A stretch of DNA of 64,000 bases from Microbispora corallina (GTDB taxonomy: Bacteria; Actinomycetota; Actinomycetes; Streptosporangiales; Streptosporangiaceae). Below, one piece after another: positions 51,098 through 59,041 of this stretch; position 1 is the stretch's first letter, and every line of letters begins with the position of its first letter. The DNA lies in the NCBI RefSeq assembly GCF_016863035.1, contig NZ_BOOC01000001.1:1-64000 (forward strand). The letters are read 5' to 3'. The position numbers and the translations under genes are program-made. The notes under the pieces were generated by a model. It was given only the letters and a program-made list of their open reading frames with translations, made no database searches and was not told the DNA's origin.

Positions 51098-51349
51098 TAC
51101 AGAATTACACGAATAAAAATCTCTTTACACGGGATTAACATGACCTGATTCTCAACACGCTTCTCTACTATCCGTCATGAACGCAGAAACCCCTCCCCTG
51201 CCCATTGCCGAGAAACGCTCGATTTCTAGATAATTGTGGCGATCGATGCCTGCGGAATCGCGGGCCAGCACCATGTGACGGTCGTAACGCGGACCCCCCT
51301 TCTGGTCCGTGGCCAAAGTCGGGGGCGAACAAGGTGCAGGGGATCGGAT
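51098..51349 (+). promoter_or_regulatory. AT-rich leader upstream of the soluble histidine kinase
   Basis: This 252-bp gap begins with a conspicuously AT-rich stretch (about 51095-51240) containing ATAAAAATCTC and TTTACACGGGATTAAC-type sequence. It is very unlike the flanking genes. No gene is seen. It probably holds the promoter of the kinase/regulator operon. Confidence 0.5.
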
Positions 51350-52384
51350 ATGGCGGAAAGCACGTCGCCGGAGGTGCTCGTACGGAGCCCGGCGTTACTG
51401 CAGGTGTACGAATCCCGCCTGCGTGAGCTGGCGAGTCCCGTGGTCCAGGACCCCCTGGTCTGGCGGGAGTGGCGCAGGCAGACGGAGAGTCTCCTGGAGC
51501 TCTGCGCGGAGTCCGGCGGGGGCCGGCCCGCGCGGGCGGCGATCGAGCCGCCGAGCCCGGCCGTACGCGCGGTCGGGCTCGTGGCGGCCAGCGCCGCCTG
51601 GGCGGAGCTGTTCCAGGCGGTGGCCGACCACCTGGCCGGGACGGCCTGGGACCCCGTGGAACGGGAACGGCCGCGCGACCACGTGCTGCCGGCGCTGAAC
51701 CGGGCGATCCTCACGCTCGTGGGCGCCTTCGGCGCCGAGGCCGAGGCGGAGACGCTCGACCGGATCGGCGCCGAGCAGGAGCGGATCCGGATGGTCGTCG
51801 CCCGGGACGTGCACGACTGGGTGGGCAGCAGCATCAGCCTGGCCATGCGCCGGCTCGACCTCTACGAGCTGCGCCGCGGGACGCCCGAGGCGCAGGACGA
51901 CCTGCGTCAGGTGCGCCAGGCGCTGAACGAGGCCTGGGAGACCGTACGGCGGCTGGTGAAGGGCCTGCGGCCCTGGCCGCCCAGGATCGGCCTGGAGGGC
52001 TCGCTGCGCGCGTTCGCCGAGGCGGTGAAGCCGCCGGGCGTGGGCCTGGAGGTGTCCGTGCGCGGCGAGGAGTCGTCCCTGCCCGTGGACGTGCGCGCCG
52101 AACTGCTGGCCATCATCAGGGAGGCCCTGCGCAACGCGCTCGCCCACGCCGGGGCCGGCGGCGTCAGCGCCCACGCCGAGATCCTGCCGGGGAAGGTGGT
52201 GGCCGTCGTCCAGGACGACGGCGCCGGGCTCGACCCCGGCCGGGCCTGGCACGGGGCCGGCCTCGCCTCCATGCGGGAGCGCACCGAGCTCCTCGCGGGC
52301 GAGTTCCGCATGAGCAGCCATCCGTCCGGTGGGACGAGGATCGACATCTCCGTGCCTCTCGGAGGGCGCCCGCATGAGCATTGA
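51350..52384 (+). CDS. Soluble histidine kinase (HisKA_3)
   Basis: A 344-residue kinase without any obvious membrane helix. The N-terminal ~170 residues are helical and resemble no domain I recognise. The phospho-acceptor is in VVARDVHDWVGSSISLAMRRLDL (HisKA_3-like), and the ATP domain has IIREALRNALAHAGAG (N-box), VVQDDGAGLDPGRAWHGAGLASMRERTELL (G1/G2) and RIDISVPLG. AGGGGATC precedes the ATG at 51350. It should sense an intracellular signal. It overlaps the response-regulator gene by 11 bp. Confidence 0.9.
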   Translation: MAESTSPEVLVRSPALLQVYESRLRELASPVVQDPLVWREWRRQTESLLELCAESGGGRPARAAIEPPSPAVRAVGLVAASAAWAELFQAVADHLAGTAWDPVERERPRDHVLPALNRAILTLVGAFGAEAEAETLDRIGAEQERIRMVVARDVHDWVGSSISLAMRRLDLYELRRGTPEAQDDLRQVRQALNEAWETVRRLVKGLRPWPPRIGLEGSLRAFAEAVKPPGVGLEVSVRGEESSLPVDVRAELLAIIREALRNALAHAGAGGVSAHAEILPGKVVAVVQDDGAGLDPGRAWHGAGLASMRERTELLAGEFRMSSHPSGGTRIDISVPLGGRPHEH

Positions 52385-53108
52385 GCATCCCATCCGCATC
52401 GTCGTGGCCGACGACCACACGCTCCTGCGCGAGGCGCTCTGCGAGCTCCTGCGCTCCGAGCCCGACTTCCGCGTCGCCGGCCAGGCCGGGGACGGCCGCG
52501 CCGTCGTCTCCACGGTCGCCGCGGTCCGTCCCGACATCGTTCTTCTGGACGTCGAGATGCCGGGCCACCCGCCCGCGTACACGCTGAACCAGATCGCGCA
52601 CGTGTCGCCGCACAGCACGGTCGTCGTGCTGACGATGCACGACGACCCGCACCTGGTGCAGGAGATGCTGTCGGCGGGCGCCCGGGGCTACCTGCACAAG
52701 GGCGTGAGCTGGCAGGACCTGACGGCGGCCCTGCGCAGCGTGCACCGCAGCTCCCACCGGGTCATCGTCTCCCCGCGCCCGCCGAGGACCATCGCGCAGT
52801 CGGCCCCGCGGGCCCTGCTGACCGAGCGGGAGGAGGAGGTGCTGGCTCTGGTCGCCCGCGCGCTCAGCAACCGGCAGATCGCCGTCCAGCTGTCGATCAC
52901 CGAGGGCACGGTCAAACGGCACCTGCGCAACATCTTCGGCAAACTCGGCGCCGTGTCGCGGCTCGACGCCGTGAACCGGGCGAAGGTCTCCGCGCCGGCC
53001 TTCACCTCGCCCGTCCCGGCGCCGGCCCTCCCGCCCGTACGGATCGAGCGGATGCCGTCCACCTCTTGCGAACCGGTCGGCCAGAATGGATCCTGGAGCT
53101 ATCGATAG
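52374..53108 (+). CDS. NarL-family response regulator
   Basis: A 244-residue regulator: IRIVVADDHTLLREALCELL, the phospho-acceptor Asp in VLLDVEMPGHPPAY, GARGYLHKG, and a LuxR-type HTH (LLTEREEEVLALVARALSN, GTVKRHLRNIFGKLGA). A ~40-residue Pro-rich tail is longer than usual. The kinase and regulator form a pair placed at the edge of the biosynthetic island, so they may control export or tailoring genes. A GATAGT-type operator begins within the last codons. Confidence 0.92.
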   Translation: MSIEHPIRIVVADDHTLLREALCELLRSEPDFRVAGQAGDGRAVVSTVAAVRPDIVLLDVEMPGHPPAYTLNQIAHVSPHSTVVVLTMHDDPHLVQEMLSAGARGYLHKGVSWQDLTAALRSVHRSSHRVIVSPRPPRTIAQSAPRALLTEREEEVLALVARALSNRQIAVQLSITEGTVKRHLRNIFGKLGAVSRLDAVNRAKVSAPAFTSPVPAPALPPVRIERMPSTSCEPVGQNGSWSYR

Positions 53109-53118
53109 TTGAACTATC
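53104..53118. promoter_or_regulatory. GATAGT-TGA-ACTATC operator
   Basis: A perfect dyad with the same arms and 3-bp spacer as the site at 47818-47832. It lies 16 bp upstream of the membrane-protein gene at 53135, overlapping the end of the response-regulator gene. Confidence 0.6.
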
Positions 53119-53134
53119 CATAGGAGGATTGGCC

Positions 53135-54103
53135 ATGCCGCTCCGATGGCATCGCCCGCTGATGCTCTTCTGCGGCGCGCTCGGCGTGCTCGCCGTCGTC
53201 TGCGTGGCCGGGCTGGCGTTCGACGACCGGGTGCTGATGGGCGAGCCGATCTGGCTCAAGCCGCTCAAGTTCTGCCTGTCGTTCATCGCCTTCGGCACCG
53301 TGATCGCCTGGATACTCCCGCTGATGCGCCGCACCCCGGGCCTGGCCCGGCTGGCCGGCAACCTCCTCGTGACGGCCGGGATCATCGAGATCGTGCTGAT
53401 CGTCACCCAGGTCCTCCGGGGCCGGCGCAGCCACTTCAACGAGTCGACGCCGCTCGACGCCGCGATCTTCGGGGTGATGGGCCTCACCATCACGTTCCTC
53501 TGGATCACCAGCATCGGGATCGGCGTGCTCGCCCTGCGGCAGCGGCTCGCGGACCGGCCGACGACCACCGCGCTGCGGCTCGCGCTGGTGCTGTCGGTCA
53601 TCGGCATGGCGGTCGCCTTCCTGATGGTCGGACCCACTCCGGAACAGTCGCAGGCGCTGGCGGACGGCACGTTCGACGGCGTCATGGGGGCCCACAGCGT
53701 CGGCGTGCCTGACGGCGGCCCCGGCATGCCGCTCACCGACTGGAGCACCACGGGCGGGGATCTGCGCGTCCCGCACGCGGTGGGCCTGCACGCGCTGCAG
53801 GCGATCCCACTCGTGGCGGTCATCCTGTCCCTGGCGGGCCGGTGGGTGCCGGCGCTGCGCGACGAGGGCGTCCGGGTGGGCCTGATCCGGGTGGCCGCCG
53901 CGGGCTACCTGGCGCTGGTGGCGCTGCTGACCTGGCAGGCCCTGCGCGGGCAGCCGCTGGTCCGGCCGGACGCCGCGGTCCTCGGCGGGCTGGCCCTGAT
54001 CGCGGCCGCGGTGGCGGCCGGGTCCCTGGCCGTGGTCCTGGCCCGGCGCAGGCGGCCGGTCGCCCCGGTCCTCACCCCGGTGCCCGAGGCGGGCGTGCGA
54101 TGA
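53135..54103 (+). CDS. Multi-pass membrane protein of unknown function
   Basis: A 322-residue protein with about eight hydrophobic segments. Conserved-looking polar positions include WLKPLKFCLSFIAFG, GRRSHFNESTPLD and RVPHAVGLHALQAIPL, with His residues that could bind a cofactor. I do not recognise a named family. TAGGAGGA precedes the ATG. It overlaps the following ABA4-like gene (ATGA), so the two act together. The upstream operator matches the MFS/MMPL one. Confidence 0.75.
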   Translation: MPLRWHRPLMLFCGALGVLAVVCVAGLAFDDRVLMGEPIWLKPLKFCLSFIAFGTVIAWILPLMRRTPGLARLAGNLLVTAGIIEIVLIVTQVLRGRRSHFNESTPLDAAIFGVMGLTITFLWITSIGIGVLALRQRLADRPTTTALRLALVLSVIGMAVAFLMVGPTPEQSQALADGTFDGVMGAHSVGVPDGGPGMPLTDWSTTGGDLRVPHAVGLHALQAIPLVAVILSLAGRWVPALRDEGVRVGLIRVAAAGYLALVALLTWQALRGQPLVRPDAAVLGGLALIAAAVAAGSLAVVLARRRRPVAPVLTPVPEAGVR

Positions 54104-54555
54104 CCCAGGCGCTGTTCCAGCTCACGTTCCCGCTCGCCGTGCCGTTCTGGGCCCTGATGATCTTCGCTCCGGGCTGGTCGTGGACCCGAAGGATCGTGTC
54201 CTCGCCCCTGATCGTCGTGCCGCCGCTGCTCGTCTACCTGGCGCTCGTGATCCCGGACTTCGGCGGCCTGTGGGCCGCCGTGAGCCGCCCGGACCTGCGC
54301 GTCCTCGGCGACTTCTTCGGCAGCCCGGAGGGCGCGGCCGCCCTGTGGGCGCACCTCATCGGGTTCGACCTGTTCGTGGGCCGCTGGATGTACCTCGACT
54401 CCCGCGAACGGGGCGTCCCGCCGCTGGTGACGAGCCCCATCCTGGTGGTGACGATCCTGCTGTCCCCCATCGGGACGCTGCTCTACCTGGCCGCCCGCCT
54501 GCTCGCCCCGGCCCGCGCCGACCGGGCGCGGGTGGTGAGCCTCCAGCGCGGCTGA
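54100..54555 (+). CDS. ABA4-like (DUF4281) membrane protein
   Basis: A 151-residue membrane protein with about four hydrophobic segments. The signature GFDLFVGRWMYLDSRERGVPPLV matches the ABA4 family. Plant ABA4 is needed for neoxanthin synthesis; in bacteria the role is unknown. FQLTFPLAVPFWALMIFAPG, PPLLVYLALVIPDFGGLW and LLSPIGTLLYLAARLL are its membrane parts. It is the last gene before the tyrA block, which is convergent. Confidence 0.85.
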   Translation: MTQALFQLTFPLAVPFWALMIFAPGWSWTRRIVSSPLIVVPPLLVYLALVIPDFGGLWAAVSRPDLRVLGDFFGSPEGAAALWAHLIGFDLFVGRWMYLDSRERGVPPLVTSPILVVTILLSPIGTLLYLAARLLAPARADRARVVSLQRG

Positions 54556-54679
54556 CCTCCCGCCGGGCCCGGCCACGTCGTCGCGGGCGTGACCGGGCCC
54601 GGACGGGCCGCTGCGGCATCGGATCGGGTCGCGGCTCGCGCCACCGGCCCAGCGGCAGAGACGGCAGGAGGCCCTGGCG

Positions 54680-55777
54680 TCAGCTGGTGGGCACCTGCCA
54701 GCCGCGCTCGCGCAGCCCCTCGGTGAGGGCCGCGGCCGCCTCCGGCTGGACGTACAGCTCGGCGGCGCCGACCGGCAGCCCGGGGGCGTGCTCCAGCCGG
54801 ATGTCCTCGATGTTGACGCCGGTCTCGCCCGCGGCCTGGACGAGGCGGGCCAGCTCTCCCGGCCGGTCGCCGATGACCACCTGCACCACGGCGTACGTGC
54901 GGGCCGGGCCGCCGTGCTTGCCGGGGATCCGGCTGGTGCCGGCGACGCCCCGGGACAGCAGGTCGGTGACGTCCCCGACGGCGTTGCCGTCGCCGGCGAG
55001 CGCCCGCAGCGCCCGGGCCGCGGCGGACAGGTCGGCCACGACGGCCTCCAGCACCTCGGCGACCGGGATCGCGTTGCCGGACAGGATCCCGGTCCACAGC
55101 GCCGGGTCGCTCGCCGCGATCCGGGTGACGTCCCGCACCCCCTGGCCGGACAGGCCGAGCGCGGCGTCCGGCGCCTCCGCGAGCCGGGCCGCGACGGCGG
55201 CGGCGGTGACGTGCGGCGCGTGGGAGACCACCGCCACCGCGCGGTCGTGCTCGCCGGCGTCCACCCGCACGGCGTTGCCGCCGCACAGCGCGATCAGCCC
55301 CTCGACGGCCGCGACAGCCTCAGGGGCCGCCTCCGGCGTGGGGCAGTACGCCCAGGGACGCCCCAGGAACAGGTCGGCGCGGGCCGCGGCCGGCCCCGAC
55401 CGCTCGCGCCCCGCCAGGGGGTGTCCCGCCACGTACGCCGTCAGGTCGCAGCCCAGCTGGGCCGCCTGGGCGAGCGGCAGCACCTTGACGCTGGCCACGT
55501 CGGTGTAGACCCGGGCGGCGTCCCTCTTCTGCAGGTCGAGCAGTTGCTGGGCGACGAACTGCGGGGGCACCGCGACGACGGCGAGGTCCGCCCTGCTGTC
55601 GCCCGTCCAGTCCTCCCCCGCGCCCAGCTCCCGGGCGAGCCGCACGGCCGCCGGGTCGCGGTCGGCCAGGAACACGCGCACGTCCCGCTGGCGCAGCGCC
55701 AGCGCGATCGAGGTGCCGATCAGGCCCGTGCCGACAACGACCACGCTGCCGATGGCGGCGTCCTCGATGGGAGTCAT
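54680..55777 (-). CDS. tyrA: Prephenate dehydrogenase
   Basis: A 365-residue TyrA. The NAD-binding Rossmann motif is VVVVGTGLIGTSIALALRQR (about 12-31), with DVASVK and VAGHPLAGRERSGPAAA around the active site and DRAVAVVSHAPHV for the catalytic His region. A C-terminal ACT domain (VVIGDRPGELARLVQAAGE, then NIEDIRLEHAPG) provides tyrosine feedback. It oxidises prephenate to 4-hydroxyphenylpyruvate in tyrosine biosynthesis. It lies downstream of aroH. Confidence 0.93.
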   Translation of the reverse strand: MTPIEDAAIGSVVVVGTGLIGTSIALALRQRDVRVFLADRDPAAVRLARELGAGEDWTGDSRADLAVVAVPPQFVAQQLLDLQKRDAARVYTDVASVKVLPLAQAAQLGCDLTAYVAGHPLAGRERSGPAAARADLFLGRPWAYCPTPEAAPEAVAAVEGLIALCGGNAVRVDAGEHDRAVAVVSHAPHVTAAAVAARLAEAPDAALGLSGQGVRDVTRIAASDPALWTGILSGNAIPVAEVLEAVVADLSAAARALRALAGDGNAVGDVTDLLSRGVAGTSRIPGKHGGPARTYAVVQVVIGDRPGELARLVQAAGETGVNIEDIRLEHAPGLPVGAAELYVQPEAAAALTEGLRERGWQVPTS

Positions 55778-55874
55778 CGTGCTCTTCCTACATGCCGTAC
55801 GGAGGCCGGCGCGGGACCGGCCCTGGTCGATGTGTCCCCCCGTCCCGCCGGGCGCCGGCCCGGCGGGGGCCGCC

Positions 55875-56234
55875 CTACTGGGCGATGTCCACGCGCAGCG
55901 CCACGGCGCCCCGCAGGTACACGTGCTGGATGTCCTGCCGCGGCTTGCCGGTCCACACGTGGGCCATCAGGCGGACCACGCGCGGCAGCGCGCCGGGAAC
56001 GTCGATCTCCGACGCGCACAGCAGCGGGACGTCGTGGAAGCCCAGCTTGCGCGCGGCGAGCGCGGGGAACTCCGCGGTGAGGTCGGGGGTCGCGGTGAAG
56101 ATGACGCTGATGACGTCGTCCGTGGTGAGGCCGTTGCGCTCCATCACCTCGGTCACCAGCTCGGTCGTCCCGGCCAGGATCGACTCCCGATCATTGCCGT
56201 CGACCTGGATCGCCCCTCGGATCGCCCGCACCAT
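55875..56234 (-). CDS. aroH: Chorismate mutase, AroH type
   Basis: A 119-residue AroH-class mutase: MVRAIRGAIQVDGNDRESIL, ISVIFTATPDLTAEFPALAARKLG, VPLLCASEIDVPGALPRVVRLMAH and HVYLRGAVALRVD, with the conserved Arg, Cys and Glu of the trimeric enzyme. It turns chorismate to prephenate, feeding the next gene, tyrA. GAGAGGGGA precedes the ATG; an upstream start would add 21 residues. Confidence 0.95.
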   Translation of the reverse strand: MVRAIRGAIQVDGNDRESILAGTTELVTEVMERNGLTTDDVISVIFTATPDLTAEFPALAARKLGFHDVPLLCASEIDVPGALPRVVRLMAHVWTGKPRQDIQHVYLRGAVALRVDIAQ

Positions 56235-56345
56235 GTCGTTCCCCTCTCGCCCTCTGGCAGGGGACGGGCGGAACCGCACCCGTCCCCTATCGCGCATATG
56301 AGCAATTGTCCCCGGCTTGCGCGTTTCGCCTGCCAGGCGGCAAGG

Positions 56346-58235
56346 CTACAGGCCGACGGCCGAGTACAGATCGCCGACTTCCTGCACCGTCAGCGTCCTG
56401 ACGGTCCCCGGCTTGAGCCTGCCGAGCTTGACGGGCCCGAACTCGATGCGCGCCAGGTCGATCACCCGGTGGCCGACCGCCTCCATCATCCGCCGGACGA
56501 TGTGCTTGCGCCCCTCGTGCAGGACGATCTCGACCAGCGCCTGCTGGCCGTGCTCCTGCACGATGCGGAACTCGTCGACCTTGGCCAGGCCGTCCTCCAG
56601 CTCCACGCCCTTGCGCAGGACGCGGTGCAGGTCGCGCGGGATCGGGCCGGGCACCTTGGCCCAGTACTTCTTCTGCACGCCGTAGCTCGGGTGCGTCAGC
56701 CGGTGGGCGAGCTCGCCGTCGTTGGTGAACAGCAGCAGGCCCTCGGTCTCGGTGTCGAGCCGGCCGACGTGGAACAGCCGCGGCGCCAGGTCCTGGACGT
56801 AGTCGTGCAGGCACGGGCGGCCCTCGGGGTCGTCCATGGTGCTGACCACGCCGATCGGCTTGTTCAGCGCGTAGTACACGGTCTCCGAGGACGTCGGGAC
56901 GCGCTTGCCGTCCACCCGGATGACCTGCTTCACGGGGTCGACGCGGGCGCCGAAGCGGCGGACCACCTGGCCGTCGACCGTGACCCGGCCGTCGCCGATC
57001 ATCTCCTCGCAGGCCCGGCGGCTGGCGATGCCCGCCGCCGCGAGGACCTTCTGCAGCCGCTCGCCGCCCGGCACCTCGGTGGTGTCGCGCTCGTCGGTGT
57101 AGTTCTCGTCGTAGAAGTCGGGGTCGCGCAGCGGCTGGCGCGCGCTCTTGAACGGGTTGCCGCCCTGGGCACCCCGGCCCTGCCGGGTCCCGGCGCCGGA
57201 ACGGCCGCCGGCCGCGGACGAGCGCCGCGGGCCGTCCGAGCCGAAACGGCCGCGGGAGGCGCCTGCGCCGCCGATCGTCTGCACCTCGTCGCGGTCGCTC
57301 CCGGTCCGGGCGCCGCCGCGCGCCGCGCGGAGGCCCGGTGCGCCCTCGCGGTCGCCCGCGGTACGCCCGTAGCGGCCGCGCGTGCCGCCGCCCTCGCCGC
57401 GGAAGGAGGCGCGCTCCCGATCTCCACGGCCCGCGGCGTCCCGGCCGCCGTCACGGCCGAAGTCGCGACCTCGCCCGGAATCGCGCCCGGCGTCACGGCC
57501 GGAGTCGCGGTCGCGGCCACCGGAACGGCCGGGCTCACGGTCGCTGGACCGGCCGAAGTCGCGGTCACGGTCGCGCCCGCCGCCCGTACGGCCCGCGTCA
57601 CGGTCACGGCCGAAGTCCCGGCCACGGCCGGAATCGCGTCCGGACTCGCGGTCACTGGAACGGCCGAAGTCGCGATCACGCTCGCGCCCGCCGCCCGTAC
57701 GGCCGGACTCGCGGTCACGGCCGAAGTCCCGGTCGCGTCCGCCGCCCGTACGGCCCGAGTCACGGTCACGGCCGAAGTCGCGGTCGCGGCCGGACTCACG
57801 GAAGGAGTCGCGGGAGCCGTCGCGGTCGCCTTCTGGGCGGCCGTAGCGGCCCCGGGAGCCGCCGCGCTCGGCCCGGAAGGCGGCGCGGTCGTCGCCGCGG
57901 GAGAACGCGCCGGAGAAGCCGCGCGACGGGCGGCCCTCGTCGCGCCGGTCGCCCCCGCTCCGGGGGCCCCGGTCGGCGTCGCGGTAGCGGTCGCCCCGCG
58001 CGCCGCCGTCGTCGCCCCTCGACGGGCGGGACGGCCTGGAGTCGGCCCGGAAGGGCCGGGAGTCGGAACCGTGTCCGGATCGGGAACCCGTGCCGCGGGA
58101 GCCGCCCCGCCGGTCGCCCTGGGAGCGGAACTCGCTCCCGGACCCGCCGCGGGATCCGCGGGGTCCCTCCTGCCGACCGGTGTTCCGGCTCCGACCGCGT
58201 CCCTCACCGGACGGGGTGCCACGCCTGCTGTTCAC
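56346..58235 (-). CDS. rluB: RluB-type rRNA pseudouridine synthase with a very long RG/RD-rich N-terminus
   Basis: A 629-residue protein. The catalytic part (from about residue 390) has an S4 RNA-binding domain (ERLQKVLAAAGIASRRACEEMI) and the pseudouridine synthase motif HVGRLDTETEGLLLFTNDG with the catalytic Asp, then HEGRKHIVRRMM. It modifies 23S rRNA. The first ~370 residues are low-complexity Arg, Gly, Asp, Ser, with repeats of RDRDFGRDRDSGRTGGG type. Most RluB proteins have a far shorter extension. The GTG start overlaps the scpB stop (GTGA). Confidence 0.93.
   Translation of the reverse strand: MNSRRGTPSGEGRGRSRNTGRQEGPRGSRGGSGSEFRSQGDRRGGSRGTGSRSGHGSDSRPFRADSRPSRPSRGDDGGARGDRYRDADRGPRSGGDRRDEGRPSRGFSGAFSRGDDRAAFRAERGGSRGRYGRPEGDRDGSRDSFRESGRDRDFGRDRDSGRTGGGRDRDFGRDRESGRTGGGRERDRDFGRSSDRESGRDSGRGRDFGRDRDAGRTGGGRDRDRDFGRSSDREPGRSGGRDRDSGRDAGRDSGRGRDFGRDGGRDAAGRGDRERASFRGEGGGTRGRYGRTAGDREGAPGLRAARGGARTGSDRDEVQTIGGAGASRGRFGSDGPRRSSAAGGRSGAGTRQGRGAQGGNPFKSARQPLRDPDFYDENYTDERDTTEVPGGERLQKVLAAAGIASRRACEEMIGDGRVTVDGQVVRRFGARVDPVKQVIRVDGKRVPTSSETVYYALNKPIGVVSTMDDPEGRPCLHDYVQDLAPRLFHVGRLDTETEGLLLFTNDGELAHRLTHPSYGVQKKYWAKVPGPIPRDLHRVLRKGVELEDGLAKVDEFRIVQEHGQQALVEIVLHEGRKHIVRRMMEAVGHRVIDLARIEFGPVKLGRLKPGTVRTLTVQEVGDLYSAVGL
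57440..57830 (-). repeat. Degenerate tandem repeats in the rluB N-terminal region
   Basis: Imperfect units built on GGCCGAAGTCGCGG and GCCGCCCGTACGGCC recur through this stretch and encode the RDRDFGRD and GRTGGG peptide repeats. They are coding repeats of rluB, not a CRISPR array. Confidence 0.8.
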
Positions 58236-58954
58236 TGCTTCTCCTCAAGGGTTTCCACGTCGTCCGGGAGGAACGGGGCGAGCTCGGGAAGCTCGTCGAG
58301 GCTCTTGAGCCCCAGTTTCTCCAGGAAGTAACTCGTCGTCCGGTAGAGCACGGCCTGGCTCTCCGGGTCGGTGCCGGCCTCCTCGACCAGCCCGCGCGCG
58401 ACCAGCGTCCGCATGACGCCGTCGCTGTTCACACCGCGTACCGCCGCCACCCGGGCCCGGCTGACCGGCTGCCGGTAGGCGACCACGGCGAGGGTCTCCA
58501 GCGCGGCCTGCGTGAGCCGCGCCTGCTGGCCGTCCCTGACGAACCGCTCCACCAGCGGGGCGCACTCCGCCCGCGTGTAGAAGCGCCAGCCTCCGGCCAC
58601 CTCTCGAAGGTCGAAACCCCGTCCGGCGGCCGTGTATTCCGCCGACAGTTCGCGCAGGGCCTTCGCGATCTCGCCCGTGGGCCGTTCCAGGACCTGGGCG
58701 AGGGTGATCTCGGCCACCGGTTCGTCCACGACCATGAGGACGGCCTCCAGGGCCGCCCGCAGGCTCTGGACGCCGTCGGGACGCTCGCCGGAGGCCGCCG
58801 AGTCGTCCCCGGAGGCTGGGGCGTCGTCGGGGCTCGGGACGTCCGGCACGTCCACGGGGACGCCGGGGGATCCCGCGGCCGGGCCGGCCGCCGGGTCGTC
58901 CCGGTCGTCCGTACGGGCGGGGCCGGCCTCGCCGGTTCCCTCGCTGCGTTCCAT
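58232..58954 (-). CDS. scpB: Segregation and condensation protein ScpB
   Basis: A 240-residue protein. After an acidic, Pro/Asp-rich N-terminus (about 60 residues) come the paired winged helices of ScpB: SLRAALEAVLMVVDEPVAEITLA, ALRELSAEYTAAGRGFDLREVAGGWRFYTR, and TQAALETLAVVAYRQPVSRARVAAVRGVNSDGV. With ScpA it forms the kleisin complex of SMC in chromosome condensation. The ATG at 58954 has a GCGAGGAG site. It overlaps rluB. Confidence 0.95.
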   Translation of the reverse strand: MERSEGTGEAGPARTDDRDDPAAGPAAGSPGVPVDVPDVPSPDDAPASGDDSAASGERPDGVQSLRAALEAVLMVVDEPVAEITLAQVLERPTGEIAKALRELSAEYTAAGRGFDLREVAGGWRFYTRAECAPLVERFVRDGQQARLTQAALETLAVVAYRQPVSRARVAAVRGVNSDGVMRTLVARGLVEEAGTDPESQAVLYRTTSYFLEKLGLKSLDELPELAPFLPDDVETLEEKQ

Positions 58955-59041
58955 CGCTCCTCGCTCGTCCTCGACAGGCGACCCGGGGCGGCGTGCGCCC
59001 CGCCGCGGCCCGGTCACCGGAATCCGTCCCGCCGGCCCCAG

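Noticed and set aside
57440-57830. A repeat array that might be taken for CRISPR
   Set aside because: The units vary in length and sequence, lack constant spacers, and are in frame within rluB coding for peptide repeats.
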